Below the pieces are notes generated by a model that had not been told where the DNA came from, searched no databases, and worked only from the letters and a program-made list of their open reading frames with translations. DNA of 64,000 nt from Primulina eburnea. Lineage: Eukaryota; Streptophyta; Magnoliopsida; Lamiales; Gesneriaceae. A program made the translations under genes and the position numbers. This document shows positions 37,005-50,906 of the stretch, one piece after another (position 1 is the stretch's first letter; every line of letters begins with the position of its first letter). Location: the NCBI RefSeq assembly GCF_022965805.1, contig NC_133114.1, forward strand, positions 3,122,761-3,186,760, read 5' to 3'.

Positions 37005-38380
37005 AGAGTTGAATAGAACACTTCAGAAGTTTAAGATTAGACCGGATAAACCAGATAGTAATGATCTTTCGAGGACCCTTGTCTAACAGGAGAAGGAAAG
37101 AAAAGGCAAAGCTAGATCTTACAAGTGTTACCTAACTCCTAAGAATGATAAAATAACGAACCAAACCTCATGTCGGATAAATGAAGAATAAAGAGTGGTG
37201 AATAAAAAAAAATTGAGAGTTGTCTCACATTGGAAAATTAGACAAGCTTGGTCTCTCTTATAAGCTTCAAGTTGAGCAAAGGTTTGGGCTCCAAGAGGTA
37301 CCAGATGTTTTTAGAAGGTAGAAGACATCTTATAGGCTGTGTCGCGATGAAACACGCACGTGCTTCTGGGCCGGCGTGGCGCGTGTGGTCTTTGAATAAT
37401 ATTAATTTTTTTGGATCAAATTTATTTGGAAAATAAATTTTATTAATAGAAGCACTCACGCTGGTGCGCGACAATATGTGCGCCCCAGCGCACTTGTTGC
37501 CTTTCGGAGCACATGCACAGAACAAGGACTAGCGCGCAAGGAGTGTCACCCAAGCGCGCCTCCTGCTGGTTTGGAGCGAAAAAACAGAGGTGCACGCCCA
37601 AAATACCGCCTCGGCGCACCTCCCACTGTCCTTTTGCACATGAAACAGTGTGTGGGTTCCTTCTCGAAGGTTGTGTCTACTCTAGCCTATTGTTTGCACC
37701 AAACAATGCGACCCTTCACTACTCGCAGAGAGTTGTAACCCTTCTACGCATTCGGTCCGAAGAGTTGTGAATTTTCTACGCATCCAGTCCGAAAAGTCGT
37801 GTCTCTTCTACGCATCCGATGATCATTTACAAATCATCTCTCATCCATTTTCGCTGCATTTTTTCTTGCCAATTTCGTTTCACTTCTTCTTGCCATCTTG
37901 CTGCATAATACTTCACTTCGTTTTTTGAAAGCTTCTGCGTAAATTTGTTCGCTGCTTTCGAGAGTTTGTAGTGCTGCAATCTGTCGACTCGAAGTCATTG
38001 TATCTTAGGAACGATTTCGTCTTGTGCCACCAGGATTATTTCCTGAGTATCACAGTACATGTGTCATGTTTAAACTATAAGTATTGGACACCATGACTTG
38101 ATCATCATTAGGAGATTATTTGGCGTGTAAAAAGTTGACCGGACTGAATCGAAACAAACATCTGTTGTCAGACCTAACAGTGTTAGTAAAACAAAAGCAA
38201 GACAAGGTTGCCCAGCTAAAGCATGGCAAGGTTGCCCAGCTACTACTCATGATGGGAAGGTTGCCTTCTATAAATATGAAGGTTTGTTTATTATTAAGAC
38301 ACTCATATAGATATCGTTTCCTTGCAAACGAAATATCCACTCTTTTTGAAAAATATTAACTTGAGCGTCGGAATAGCTAT
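37005..38380. other. Intergenic repeat-like region
   Basis: No gene is supported. The part from 37330 to 37640 is rich in GCGC words (GTGCGCG, AGCGCGC, GGCGCACC) much like the U3 word arrays of the solo LTRs, and 37730-37820 repeats a CTACGCATCCG word three times. It may be a decayed LTR, but I found no boundaries or target duplication. Overlapping ORFs at 37248-37770 follow the repetitive words. Confidence 0.4.
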
Positions 38381-38702
38381 GCCAGAAAACCATCCGGTGA
38401 TCTTTGTTATTTTTAAGTGTGCATATATTTCTAGAGCTAGGGAGAACCTTTTCTTGAAAGAATATAACCTGACCCGGTAAAATTGCCGACGCATCTCACA
38501 CCCATTTTTAGCCGGTCACATCAGGTAGAATCAAGCCGGAAAACCATCTGGCGTCCACTAACGATCTTTGTTATTTTAAGTGTGCAGATATTTTCAAAGC
38601 CAGGGAGAATTTTTTCTTGAAAGAATATAACCCGACCCGGTAAAATTGCCCACACATCTCGCATCCATTTTTACCCGGTCACATCAGGTGGAATCAAGCC
38701 TG
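38381..38702. repeat. Direct duplication of about 160 bases
   Basis: The stretch starting at AAAACCATCCGGTGATCTTT is repeated once from about 38540, with shared words GAAAGAATATAAC, GACCCGGTAAAATTGCC and CCGGTCACATCAGGT. The copies differ at scattered positions, so the duplication is not recent. Confidence 0.85.
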
Positions 38703-39161
38703 TTTTATAAATAGATGTGTAAGGAAGTCCATAAATTTAAATGACCTCGATAAGAAATAGTTCAATGCCACAGCAAACATGGTAGTGCGTACACCTTGCC
38801 TGCGTCAAGAAAATGTAATAACCACTGACACTAAATCTCTTTTCTTGATTTGTAGTTCCTTTTGGAGTTCATTTATTTGAATCTAACATTGAAATACTTC
38901 TTCGGTGAAATGTAGCAGATGGTTACGATATATCGTTACCATAACTGTCAACGTATTCTTACTGGGTTGTGAAAAATATTGTTCACAAGTAAATAGATGC
39001 AAGAAGATGAGATGACGAATTAGTAACATTTGAACAAATCTAAGATGTGAAATACAAACAGACACAAGCCAAGGGAAACATGAACATACATGAAAATTCA
39101 AGACTAACAAAATGCCAAGATAACTACGAGTGGAGACAAACTCACACATAAAGGAATAGAA
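38703..39161. other. 3' flank of reductase copy 2
   Basis: No gene seen. The part nearest the reductase gene resembles the corresponding flank of copy 1 at 19.5-19.6 kb, including the AAGATGTGAAATACA stretch. Confidence 0.6.
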
Positions 39162-40403
<1,242 letters not shown>

Positions 40404-41947
40404 TTTGGACAGATTCTCTGGGAAATTTGGATCAAGATTTTGTGCAGAAAATTGAATTAATGATCAGTGATTTAAGGCAGATACGAGTCCAGTCCGTCAA
40501 GACATGCCAATGCTTTTTTTATCACTAAATTAAATTCTCCACATCTTCTTTTCTGTCACTCAAAATTTGACACGTGTAACCATAATGAGCTTATTGTGTG
40601 CCACAAAAAAAAAAAAACAGCGTACGCGAATTTAATCGTCACAAAAAAATAAAAAATAAAAAAAAATACATTGAATAAGTTGGGATGATCTTTGGGAAAT
40701 TTCTGCAAGCCCTTTGGAAAATAAATTATGAAATTTGGTATTTATTTAATGTGAATTAAGTTGAAATTTATAGCCACCCCAAATATTAAGTATTTATTTA
40801 ATATGAATTTTCAATTTAAAAAAAATGAATTTTTAAAATATATTTTTAAAACAATTGAACATATATATACATAAATATTAAGTATTTATTTAATACGTGG
40901 TCTATAATCCTATCACACCAAGTCACCAACCAACCGCTGCCTTCAAAATTTACACCCTCAACAATGTTTGAGCCAACACGTTATCAAATATAGTTTGATT
41001 GATTTTAATTAATATATAGGATTTTTAAAAAAATTGAAGAGAGGATTTAAATTTTTTAAAATAAGTCATTTCGTAATTCGTGCCAGATTACGATATAATA
41101 ACATAATATTTATATGAAATGATTTTGAATTATAAGTAATTATTATTATTATTACGCCAAAAATATGTGAATATAATTGTCTTACGAAAAATTAAAATAA
41201 AAAATTTAACCTTTTTATATTCAAATATGGAAAAAAAAATCCCAACAATGAAAACAATCATCTCCCAAAGTTATAGCCACTTAGCTTCCCTCAAAGGGGA
41301 AAGGTCGATCCTGTACCTCACACCCAATCAACGGCCAAGATTCTTTCATGAGGGAAAATTTTAAAAAAAAATATATATATAAGGGCCAGAAAAATTCTGG
41401 CCCTTGGATCTGTCTGCAGGGCTTGGATGAAATATTCCCCTCAAAGGAATATGGCATCTACACATCGTCTCATTTGTCTAAAGACTTGACAACATGAAAA
41501 TTCATCAATTAATTTCGATCTCCGTGAAAATCTTGACTTGGCTGAGATCGAGCCAAAGGGAAAATAACCCCCAGATTTGAGGACACACTTCGTAAATAAA
41601 ATTGATGACATGATCGAGTAAATATCATGGCAGAAATCCCACAAAAGCTCAAGATTAAACTGAATCCATGTAAACTAGAGAGCGCGTCAAGTTGGAAAAC
41701 CATGATACCAATTAATTACTACAAGAACCACATTTGAAGTTTACAAGTAGCTCCTTAGCAAAATTACTCATAAACTAGTAATGATCTAATAGAAGATGCT
41801 TGGCTTTAAGGGAAGGAAAGAAAAGGAAAAGCCAGTGTGTACTAGAGCTTCCTAAGAGATGTAATAAAGAACACACCTCACTAATGGAATGCGGCTTTTC
41901 GTTTTTGTGCGGTAGAGATACAGTACTCCTTATAGTAGGTCACTTTC
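40404..41947. other. Intergenic region between reductase copy 2 and the SWIB gene
   Basis: AT-rich upstream flank of the reductase, then 3' flank of the SWIB gene on the minus strand. Short ORFs at 41167-41703 have no recognisable content. A stretch at 41.72-41.90 kb weakly resembles 37.02-37.20 kb. Confidence 0.5.
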
Positions 41948-43352
41948 TCATTTAAGAAAGTGTGGATTGATCAAACCAGCAATCTCAAGAAACCCAATAC
42001 GTTCCTTTCCTCCGAAAATTTTCTTCAGCTTCTCGTCACACACGATGACTTTCTTGTCCGCAGGATCCTTAGGTGAAGATAAAACCAAGTCACACGGGAA
42101 AAATCATGTAATATTTGTGACAAACAATTGAAAACTACGAATCGTAAAAGTCAATATTGATCAAGGAATCTTATATTAATAACCAATATACAGTGCAGCA
42201 ACCCACATGAAAATTGTTTGAGATAATCAGAAACAGGATGCACATTAGATGGCACCAAGGATAACCCGATTGTTTTCTTCATTTAACCATGAAATCTTTT
42301 ATGATAACCCACATTCAGAAGAATACCAAAATACAGCATAAACCATAGAAACTTCTTATTAAAAAAACATGAGCAAACTAGAAATTATGTATCCGCAAAA
42401 TCAGCCGCGGCTAAAAGAAAACTAGACAGCAAGTAGTTGTCAAATGGAGAGACATGAAAGTAGGAGAAAGTTACAGCTACATGAAAAGTGAATAAATAGT
42501 TGCACGCTGTATCCACAACACCGAAGCCAATGTTAAAACTCTTCTACTCGTGGACAACAAAGAATCCTTCCACCTTATCAATGATTTGTAGCAACTAAAA
42601 GCTTTTCGACAACTGAAACCGCCAAGTAAAATGTAACTATTGAGGTAAAGAGACTTAAAAGTGCTAATTTGAAGTTATATGATGTTAATGAAGTTTATTC
42701 TCCTAAGTTATCTGTTCATCATTTAGAGTGATCCATCATACGTGAATGCTCCGATGACAAAAATATAAGCTCCACACAGAACAATTTCACTCTTAGAAAA
42801 GACATGCTCAGCAACAATGCAAGTCTAAAGTTCCTAAACAATGTTTAAATCAGGCTTACATCATAACCAGTGCAAGTCCGATAGATATATAGCACTGATG
42901 ATGAATTTTTTTAGCAAATAGAATGTCACGAAGTGCGATCACTCAGCTGAAGCATCACAAATCACAAGTAAATTTAGCAAGAAAAATGAAACTCAAACAG
43001 GCTTTGATTTTTCATAAAACTTAGCGTAATATTGATAACACGCGCGTACCTGAAGGTCGTACTGTTTGATGTACGCCCAAATCTCTTTCAGTGCTTGTGT
43101 ACGGGGAATCTCAGTGACGCCGCCGCCAAGAAAGGCCTGCATTTCCGGCGAAATCCGGCGAGGCTTCATTATACCCCTCGGCTCACGCTTCTTCGTCTCC
43201 GTATCCGGCTTCGAAGCAGCAGCGACCGTCACCGCGCGCACAGCACGCAAGTTAGCGGGAAGGATCCGGGAACTCCCAGCCGCGGAAGAGTTCAAGAACG
43301 ACACCGTATGAACTGTGTAGACACTCGAGAAGACACCCAGAGAAATCGCCAT
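41948..43352 (-). CDS. SWIB/MDM2-domain protein, probably organelle-targeted
   Basis: Two exons on the minus strand, 43050-43352 and 41948-42067, joined in phase 0 across a 982-base GT-AG intron; 140 residues. The N-terminal ~50 residues are Ser/Ala/Val-rich with few acidic residues, like a chloroplast transit peptide. The SWIB domain spans the junction: RRISPEMQAFLGGG, IPRTQALKEIWAYIKQYDLQ, then DPADKKVIVCDEKLKKIFGG and IGFLEIAGLINPHFLK. Length and layout match small plant SWIB proteins (Arabidopsis members are about 140 residues), some reported in plastids or nucleoids. The second exon is too short to show as an ORF, and the apparent frame running past 43050 (VRACYQYYAKF) is intron. Confidence 0.93.
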
Positions 43353-43388
43353 TAGCAGCAGTATTCGGGAAAATTTAATGAATGGCTT

Positions 43389-43533
43389 TAGGGTTTGAAA
43401 GGAAGAAGATAAGTTTCTTGGAAAACGAAAGGGTGCGAAAACTCGAAACCCAAACCCGAATGTTCTGACCCATTTTCAACGTTGTCCAATTGGATTTATA
43501 TTTACGATTTACCGTTTAATTGGGCTGGGCCCA
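43389..43533 (-). promoter_or_regulatory. SWIB promoter: telo-box and site II elements
   Basis: Reading upstream on the minus strand, an AAACCCTAAA telo-box lies near 43390-43399 and TGGGCTGGGCCCA near 43521-43533 contains overlapping site II (TGGGCY) elements. This pair is known from promoters of plant housekeeping, ribosomal and organelle-protein genes and fits the SWIB call. Confidence 0.6.
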
Positions 43534-43732
43534 TTTGTGAATATGGACTCGTATCTTCTCAGGACCACGTTTTTTAAGGCCTTTAAGTCGGATAAATATC
43601 TAAGTTTGTGAGTTCGAATTAGAGGATTTAAGTTCGATAAGATATTAGAAGAAACGGTATAACAAGATTTTATCTAGGGATGGATTTAGAATTAATTAGT
43701 TGGAGATTTGGATTTCAATGGAGGGAAATGAG

Positions 43733-44066
43733 GAGTAGGCCTTACGAATATTTATCTGTGAGACAAGTCAACCCTACCGATATTCACAATAAAAAGTAAT
43801 ACTCTTTCATAGATAACCCAAATAAGAGATCTGTCTCACAAAATACGACACGTGAGACCGTCTCACACAAGTTTTTGTCGCAAAGAGTAGGTCTCATGTG
43901 AAACGGTCTCACGAATCTTTATCTGTGAGACAAGTCAACCATACCGATATTCACAATAAAAAAATAATACTCTTAGCATAAAAAGTAATATTTTTTATGG
44001 ATAATTCAAATAAGAGATCCGTCTCACAAAATACGACACGTGAGACCGTCTCACACAAGTTTTGGC
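43733..44066 (-). mobile_element. Two adjacent Mutator-type MITEs, copies I and J
   Basis: Copy I (43733-43879) has lost part of its left palindrome and core. Copy J (43885-44066) is nearly complete. They lie in the same orientation, separated by GCAAA, which also follows copy J. The short shared GCAAA suggests nested or sequential insertion at one site rather than a clean 9-base duplication. Confidence 0.75.
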
Positions 44067-44681
44067 GCAAATGAATTCACCCGAACAAACCAAAAATTTG
44101 TTATTATCAAATAAATAAATCCAAACACTACATAAAACTATCGAAAATAAAACGATAGTAACACGATGTTGTCCTTTTCTACTATAAAACCCCACCTTTG
44201 AATCCATATTTTTATAGTAGAAATGCTCTTAAACAGTAGGTAAAATTGAATCTAATCATCAATCTAAGAAAGCAAGATTACAACCTTCGGTTGGTAGAGA
44301 GACCTTATTATTATCAAAACAATCATTCCCCCACCGATAGAGGCATGAATTGATCAGGTCTCACCAAACAGCCCTTCTTACTCCAGCACTCATCCTACCT
44401 TTTATTTCAAGTCAGTTGGCTTTTATCCGAGCTTCCCTATATTTTTTTTAAAAAAAAATATTAATAATTACATTCAATGTTTCACATAATAACAATAATA
44501 ATTTTTTTTTTCTAACTTTTAACCCGAATGAGACAATTTGACTGCCGATTTGAAGCTTCTTTCCCGTAAGGAAATGTGGAATAGAGCGAAGTCGGAGGGA
44601 AATCAATCGGCAAAGAAGTGATATAATCGGTATGTTGAATATGTTTAGTTCAACCTATTTCGAAGATATTTTTTTCATGAT

Positions 44682-44857
44682 TGGTCTCATGTAAGACCGT
44701 CTCACAGATCTTAATCTGTTAGACGAGTCAACCATACCGATATTCACAATAAAAATAATACATTTAGCATATAAAATAATGTTTTTTCATAGATGATCCA
44801 AATAAAAGATCCGTCTCACAAATACGACTCGTGAGACCGTCTCACTCAAATTTTTGT
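44682..44857 (-). mobile_element. Mutator-type MITE, copy K
   Basis: Recognised by TGGTCTCATGTAAGACCGTC, the ATATTCACAATAAAAATAAT core and GTGAGACCGTCTCACTC at the end. The target duplication is unclear. Confidence 0.75.
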
Positions 44858-45467
44858 ACTTTCATTATATCATTGGATTAATTTTTTTTATTGGGTTTCG
44901 TAAAAAGTGCTTGTTAAATTACCAATATGCAATATGACTCAAAATATCATTTGAAATGTAATTGATAGTTAAATGTGAAATTCAAAATATAAGTCTTTTG
45001 GTTGAAAAACGAAGACTTTACAGCCAAGCCATGATTAGCAGAAAGCCAACGTAAAATTGGTTTCAAAGCAAAATCATTAGGTACATTATCCAACACCAAC
45101 CATATCAAGACACGTGTGAGCAGACAAAACTTAATTAGGCCGATTGTGTTGAGGGTCCCTCTGCTCAATATACGGTTGGCTTGATTTTTACTCTTCCCGG
45201 TTTCTCGAATATCCGATAATTAGGATATTATATATATATAATTAATTTCCATTTTTAAAAAAAATGATGCAATTAATATTAGGATGTGAACAAGGAAATA
45301 CCGAAATAGAAACGTTGGGGGGTCAAGCCTATTAGATAAAAGGTTTATTTTAAAAATAATTTTTTTTTTGATAAATAAATTTGTAGTTTGTAAATGTTGA
45401 ATGATGCAAAATTATCGATTTAGTATTTATTGTAAAAGTCCTGAAACGGTAGTTTGCATTATTGTAT

Positions 45468-45633
45468 GAGTAAGTCTAATGTGAGATCGTATCACGGATC
45501 TTAATCGGTGAGACGGGTCAACACTATTCATATTTACAATACAAAGTAATAATCTTAGCATTAATGGATGACCCAAATAAGAGATTAGTCTCACAAATAC
45601 AGTCTATGTGATCGTCACACACAAGTTTTTGCC
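45468..45633 (-). mobile_element. Mutator-type MITE, copy L
   Basis: Runs from GAGTAAGTCTAATGTGAG to ACAAGTTTTTGCC with a deletion in the core. Flanks TTATTGTAT and TATTCGTAT share six of nine bases. An older, diverged copy. Confidence 0.72.
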
Positions 45634-45942
45634 TATTCGTATTACACTTACTCATTATCTTGTTCAAAAACTTCGATTCATCTCGGGTTTTCCGCATTTA
45701 CATGTTATATATTTTAATATATTTGACACTTATCTTCTTATTCAAATACAAAAATTATAACATACGAGAAAAATAAATGTAAAATACATTAAATGTAATA
45801 TATATGAATATAATTTATATGAGACACCCATTCTATTTATACTCGCCATTCAATCCCATCTATCTCACACACAGCACTCTCTCTTATTACTGCGTGTTCA
45901 GGAGGTGCGCACATTAAGAATATCGAGGTAAATTCTGTGGCG

Positions 45943-46673
45943 ATGGCTCCGACACGCCTTCTATTCATTGTCTCGATCTCCATTGCCGTGGCCGCCGTCT
46001 TTGGACAAGCTCCGGCGAGTCCTCCTAGTGCAACTCCTGTTCCGCCCACCCCCATCGCGGCTTCGCCTCCTCCCACCTCTCCACCTCCAGCATCATCTCC
46101 ACCACCTGCTGCTGCCTCACCGCCTCCTCCGGTGGCAAGTCCTGCTTCTCCTCCTCCGGCACCGGTTGCTACTCCTCCACCCGCCACTCCACCACCGGCC
46201 GTTCCTGCGGTAGCTCCAACTCCCCCTCCACCCACGCCGTCTCCTCCTCCTCCTCCCACTCCTAGTCCACCCCCACCAGTCGCTCCTACACCCGCACCGC
46301 TCGCTTCTCCTCCGGCTGCTGTTCCTGCTCAACCTCCGGCTCCATCTCCCCTGTTGTCGAGCCCTCCAGCTCCTCCCACTGGAGCTCCTTCGCCTAGCGC
46401 AGAACTAGGAGCTCTTTCTCCTGCCCCCACGACCACCAACCAGGTTCGTTACCATATAGCTTTTTTAGGACAACGTCAAAAATGCAAAATTTTATGAAAT
46501 TGTGTCGATCACAAAATTATGAATCATTTAGTAAAATAATAAGAATTTAAATTTATTTACGTGATATTTATTTTAAATGACCCATGCAGAGTGGAGCAAA
46601 TTCAATATGGGCAGTGCAGAAGATCTATGGATTCTTTACTTTGGGCTGGGCTTTGCTCTATTTCCTTATCTAA
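45943..46673 (+). CDS. Classical arabinogalactan protein with GPI-anchor signal
   Basis: Two exons, 45943-46443 and 46590-46673, joined in phase 0 across a 146-base GT-AG intron; 194 residues. The ATG at 45943 gives a clear signal peptide (LLFIVSISIAVAAVFG, cleavage expected before QAPASPP). The mature part is Pro/Ala/Ser/Thr-rich with alternating AP, SP, TP and PPP words, the substrate for prolyl hydroxylation and arabinogalactan addition; the SPPPPPTPSPPPP stretches are extensin-like. Exon 2 encodes SGANSIWAVQKIYGFFTLGW and a hydrophobic C-terminus ending ALLYFLI, a typical GPI-anchor signal with omega site near SGA. The protein acts at the plasma membrane and cell wall. Without the intron removed, the anchor would be missed. 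Overlapping minus-strand Gly-rich ORFs are shadows. Confidence 0.92.
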
Positions 46674-46884
46674 AACAGCCTCTATATATTGGGCCATGGG
46701 CTTTATTACATATATATTTGCTGGGACGATATGGAACGATACATTCATTTGGATTCTTTTCTTTTTGTTCGTTTTTTATTGTCATTTTCGATTCTTTTTG
46801 AGCTTGTATTTTTGTACCGAGGGGATTAATGTATTTTGTATGAGATTATCTTAGCTCATTTGGGTGCAATTACATAGAACCACA

Positions 46885-47290
46885 GTCGTGAGATGGTCTT
46901 GAGGCCACATCATGATTAGAGATGCATCATCTGTAGGAGGAACAAAATCATTTCGAGCAAACAAATTTTATAGGAGAAAAATTTAAAATGCGGATACGAA
47001 TGGAGGAGGAACAAAATGAACAAATTTTATAGGAGAAAAGTTATTAAAAATAATAAATATTGATTCAAGATAAAGTATGATAACATTGTTTTCATGTGGA
47101 TTAAAAAATCCTCTACATCACACATGCAAAATGGGTGGCAAAATTCAATTGAGAAACATTAGACAATAAAAAAAAAGGTCGCGACGACGAAAACCGTTGT
47201 TAATTTCGTTTGTGTTGGTTTTAGCGACGGTTTTTGAAACCGTTACTAAGTCAACTGTCGTTGATGTGTTGCTTTTTCAAAAACCGTCAC
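46885..47290. repeat. Duplicated flank block, copy 1, with CACTA-like end
   Basis: Begins CGTGAGATGGTCTTGAGGCC and contains AAATTTTATAGGAGAAAA twice, then from about 47183 the GCGACG/AAACCGT words of CACTA-type subterminal repeats. The same block recurs at about 49825-50320, 50907-51520 and 52509-52975. Here it is shortened and joined directly to a 3' exon fragment of the membrane-protein gene. Confidence 0.8.
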
Positions 47291-49480
47291 GAATTTTGGC
47301 TTGGCATGTTTCCTGCTTGGTGCAACTGTTCGGAAACTACCCAACATGAAGACTATCAAAAATATTAAGAAGACTGCTAATATTGTCGGTGAGAATACTG
47401 CAGCAACAAAAGAGACAGCGGCTTCTTTAGAGTGTTAGTTCTTTGCATTGCGTAAATAGACCAGGCTGACTACTGTAATTTCTTTTCTTCTTTCAATAAT
47501 AAAAGATAATATTCAACCATTGTAGTTTCAAAACTATTGCATTGTATTTCAAAAATGTTGGGTTAGCTATGTTACTCTACTTTATGATAGAATATCACGT
47601 TAGCATAACCGGGACATTTCGCACATAGAAATATGCAGAATATGAGTGAATACATACTACCACAGCCAGGGAGGGAAAGGGGGAGGGGGACAAACAAGGG
47701 AAAACATTTCCTTTTCAGAGATGTGCCAATGTGGGAAATATTGGCATTTGGCTTGGCATGTTTCCTACTTGGTGCAACTGTTCGGAAACCACCCAACATG
47801 AAGACTATCAAAAATATTAAAAAGACTGCTAATATTGTCGGTGAGATTACTACAGCAACAAAAGAGACGGCGACTTCTTTAGAGTCTTAGTTCTTTGCAT
47901 TGCGTAAATAGACCAGGCTGACTACTGTAATTTCTTTTCTTATTTCAATAATAAAAGATAATATTCAACCATTGTAGTTTCAAAACTATTGCATTGTATT
48001 TCAAAAATGTTGGGTTAGCTATGTTACTCTACTTTATGATAGAATATCACGTTAGCATAACCGGGACATTTCGCACATAGAAATATGTAGAATATGAGTA
48101 AATACATACTACTACAGCCGGGGAGGGAGGGGGGACAAACAAGGGAAAACATTTCCTTTTAAGATATGTGCCCATGTGGGAAATATTGGCATTTGGCTTG
48201 GCATGTTTCCTGCTTGGTGCAACTGTTCGGAAACTACCCAACATGAAGACTATCAAAAATATTAAGAAGACTCCTAATATTGTCGGTGAGAATACCTGCA
48301 GCAACAAAAGAGACAGGCGGCTTCTTTAGAGTCTTAGTTCTTTGCATTGCGTAAATAGACCAGGCTGACTACTGTAATTTCTTTTTTTGTTTCAATAATA
48401 AAAGATAATATTCAACCATTGTAGTTTCAAAACTATTGCATTGTATTTCAAAAATGTTGGGTTAGCTATGTTACTCTACTTTATGATAGAATATCACGTT
48501 AGCATAACCGGGACATTTCACACATAGAATATGTAGAATATGAGTGAATACATACTACCACAGCCGGGGAGGGGAGGGGGGGGGGGGTACAAACAAGGGA
48601 AAACATTTCCTTTTCAGAGATGTGCCCATGTGGGAAATATTGACATTTGGCTTGGCATGTTTCCTGCTTTGTGCAACTGTTCGGAAACCACCCAACATGA
48701 AGACTATCAAAAATATTAAGAAGACTGCTAATATTGTCGGTGAGATTACTGCAGCAACAAAATAGATGACGGCTTCTTTAGAGTCTTAGTTCTTTGCAAT
48801 TGCGTAAATAGACCAGGCTGACTACTGTAATTTCTTTTCTTGTTTCAATAATAGAATATAATATTCAACCATTGTAGTTTCAAAACTATTGCATTGTATT
48901 TCAAAAATGTTGGGTTAGCTATGTTACTCTACTTTATGATAGAATATCACGTTATCATAACCGAGACATTTCGCACATAGAAATATGTAGAATATGAGTG
49001 AATACATACTACCACAGCCGGGGAGGGAAAGGGTGGGGGACAAACAAGGGAAAACATTTCCTTTTCTGAGATGTGCCCATGTGGGAAATATTGTTATTTG
49101 GCTTGGCATGTCTCCTGCTTGGTGCAACTGTTCGGAAACCACCCAACATGATCACTATCAAAAATATTAAGAAGACTGCTAATATTGTCGGTGAGATTAC
49201 TGCAGCAACAAAAGAGATGGCGGCTTCTTTAGAGTCTTAGTTCTTTGCATTGCGTAAATAGACCAGGCTGACTACTGTAATTTCTTTTCTTGTTTCAATA
49301 ATAAAAGATAATATTCAACCATTGTAGTTTCAAAACTATTGCATTGTATTTCAAAAATGTTGGGTTAACTATGTTACTCTACTTTATGATAGAATATCAC
49401 GTTAGCATAACCGGGACATTTCGCACATAGAAATATGTAGAATATGAGTGAATACATACTACCACAGCCGTAAGTCGGTC
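47291..49480 (+). repeat. Tandem array of a membrane-protein gene's 3' exon
   Basis: A partial unit (47291-47587) is followed by units of about 440-457 bases starting with AGAATATCACGTTAGCATAA near 47588, 48045, 48488 and 48942, and a final part from 49395. Each full unit holds the last ~65 codons of the gene seen intact at 51881 (GTNKGKHFLFRDVPMWEI, then a membrane segment LAFGLACFLLGATV, then a helical tail) followed by its 3' untranslated region. The frame is open in the units near 47690-47890 and 49040-49240. Others carry frameshifts or early stops, such as the extra C in GAGAATACCTGCAGC near 48295. The join is always between the ACCACAGCC word of the 3' flank and a G-rich run in the exon. 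Confidence 0.9.
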
Positions 49481-49496
49481 TTGAGACCACACCATC

Positions 49497-49824
49497 TGTA
49501 ATGCCCGGGATTTTATTTATTGTAATCTAAGATTAATCTGAAATGATTTATGGATTAATTGATATGATTATAGACGGAAAATATTAGACCGGAAAAGACG
49601 AGAAAAGACGCAAAAGATGTGTGAGGGTAGTGCACTCGCGCACATGCGCGACTTGATGCGCGAGCATGCGTGGAACGGGCAGGAGACCCCACGCATATGC
49701 GCGGAGTGAGGGCGCGCATCTGCGCGAGGTGTCCAACAGCATTTCCAGAGAGTTGGGCGCACATGCGCGACTTGAAAACGCGCACATGCGCCAGGGTACC
49801 CGAGAGTTGTGAAGAATTCCCCGC
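49497..49824 (+). mobile_element. Truncated LTR fragment
   Basis: Starts TGTAATGCCCGGGATTTTAT, like the solo LTRs upstream, and is cut off near GAATTCCCCGCGG. It has replaced part of duplicated flank block copy 2, so insertion was followed by deletion. At 49633-49795 it carries an array of GCGCACATGCGCGA words, the third family here with a GC-rich word array in its U3-like part. Confidence 0.7.
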
Positions 49825-50520
49825 GGATACCAACGGAGGAGGAACAAAATGAACAAATTTTATAGGAGACTTTTAAAAATAATAAATGTTGATTCAAGAT
49901 AAAGTATGGTAGCATTGTTTCCATGGGACATGTGGATTAAAAAATCCTCTACACACACATGCAAAATTGGTGGCACAAGTCAATTGAGATACTATAAAAA
50001 AAAAGTTTTCGCCGATCAAAACCATCGCTAATTTTGTTTGCGACGGTTTTTGAAGCCGTGACTAAGTCAGCCATCGTTGATGTGTTGCGAAGATTTCTAA
50101 AAACCGTCTCTAATTTTAGCGACGGTTATTCCAAAAATCGTCGCTACATTGGCGACGTTTTGCAAAAACAGTCGCTAAAAATAGCGAGGGTTTTTTTTAA
50201 ACCTTCGTGAATTTTAGCGACAATTTTAAAATATATGTCGCTAAATTAGCGACGATTTTTCAAAAAAACCGTACTATATTAAGAAAAACTGTAGCTATAT
50301 TAAATTTTTTTAATCATATATTTATTATATATTTAAAAATTTATATATCACCATTTATTTTTTAAAATTTTATTTTAATATATTTTGCTAACCATTCGTT
50401 TCAAAAAAGAACATTAAACTAATTATATGCAATTGAATCTTATTGATATTTCATATAAAACATATAAAGTTTGTCTGATATGTAAACTAAGATGTGCAAT
50501 AATAATCATACAAAAAATAT
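49825..50520. repeat. Duplicated flank block, copy 2
   Basis: Resumes at ATACCAACGGAGGAGG after the LTR fragment. It contains a TACTATAAAAAAA word followed by GCGACGGTTTT and AAAACCGTCGCTA-type words at 49995-50290, then AT-rich sequence matching 51490-51700. At 50521 it joins a truncated exon of the membrane-protein gene. Confidence 0.8.
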
Positions 50521-50669
50521 AAGAAATATTGGCATTTGACTTGGCATGTTTCCTACTTGGTGCAACTGTTCGGAAACCACCCTAACATGAAAACTATCAA
50601 AAATATTAAGAAGACTGCTAATATTGTTGGTGAGATTCCTGCAGCAACAAAAGAGATGCGGCTTCTTTA
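50521..50669 (+). pseudogene. Truncated copy of the membrane-protein 3' exon
   Basis: Begins abruptly at GAAATATTGGCATTTGACTT, so it lacks the N-terminal two thirds, and has small indels (CCACCCTAACATGAAAAC) that break the frame. It is followed by the same 3' flank as the other copies. Confidence 0.85.
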
Positions 50670-50906
50670 GAGTCTTAGTTCTTTGCATTGCGTAAATAGA
50701 CCAGGCTGACTACATTAATTTCTTTTCTTGTTTCAATAATAAAAGATAATATTCAACCATTGTAGTTTCAAAACTATTGCATTGTATTTCAAAAATGTTG
50801 GGTTAGCTATGTTACTCTACTTTATGATAGAATATCACGTTAGCATAACCAGGACATTTCGCACATAGAAATATGTAGAATATGAGTGAATACATACTAC
50901 CACAGC

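Larger units (their letters stand above)
44067..45942. other. Intergenic region upstream of the arabinogalactan gene
   Basis: Holds MITE copies K and L and AT-rich sequence. The minus-strand ORF at 44947-45168 is open but matches nothing I recognise. A TATA-like CTATTTATAC at about 45833-45842 lies 100 bases before the arabinogalactan start codon. Confidence 0.5.

Noticed and set aside
44947..45168. 73-residue minus-strand ORF
   Set aside because: Open, but without a recognisable motif, splice partners or promoter; not enough to call a gene.
45837..46259. Gly/Ala-rich minus-strand ORF
   Set aside because: It is the reverse of the arabinogalactan-protein coding sequence; the plus strand has a signal peptide, intron and GPI signal.
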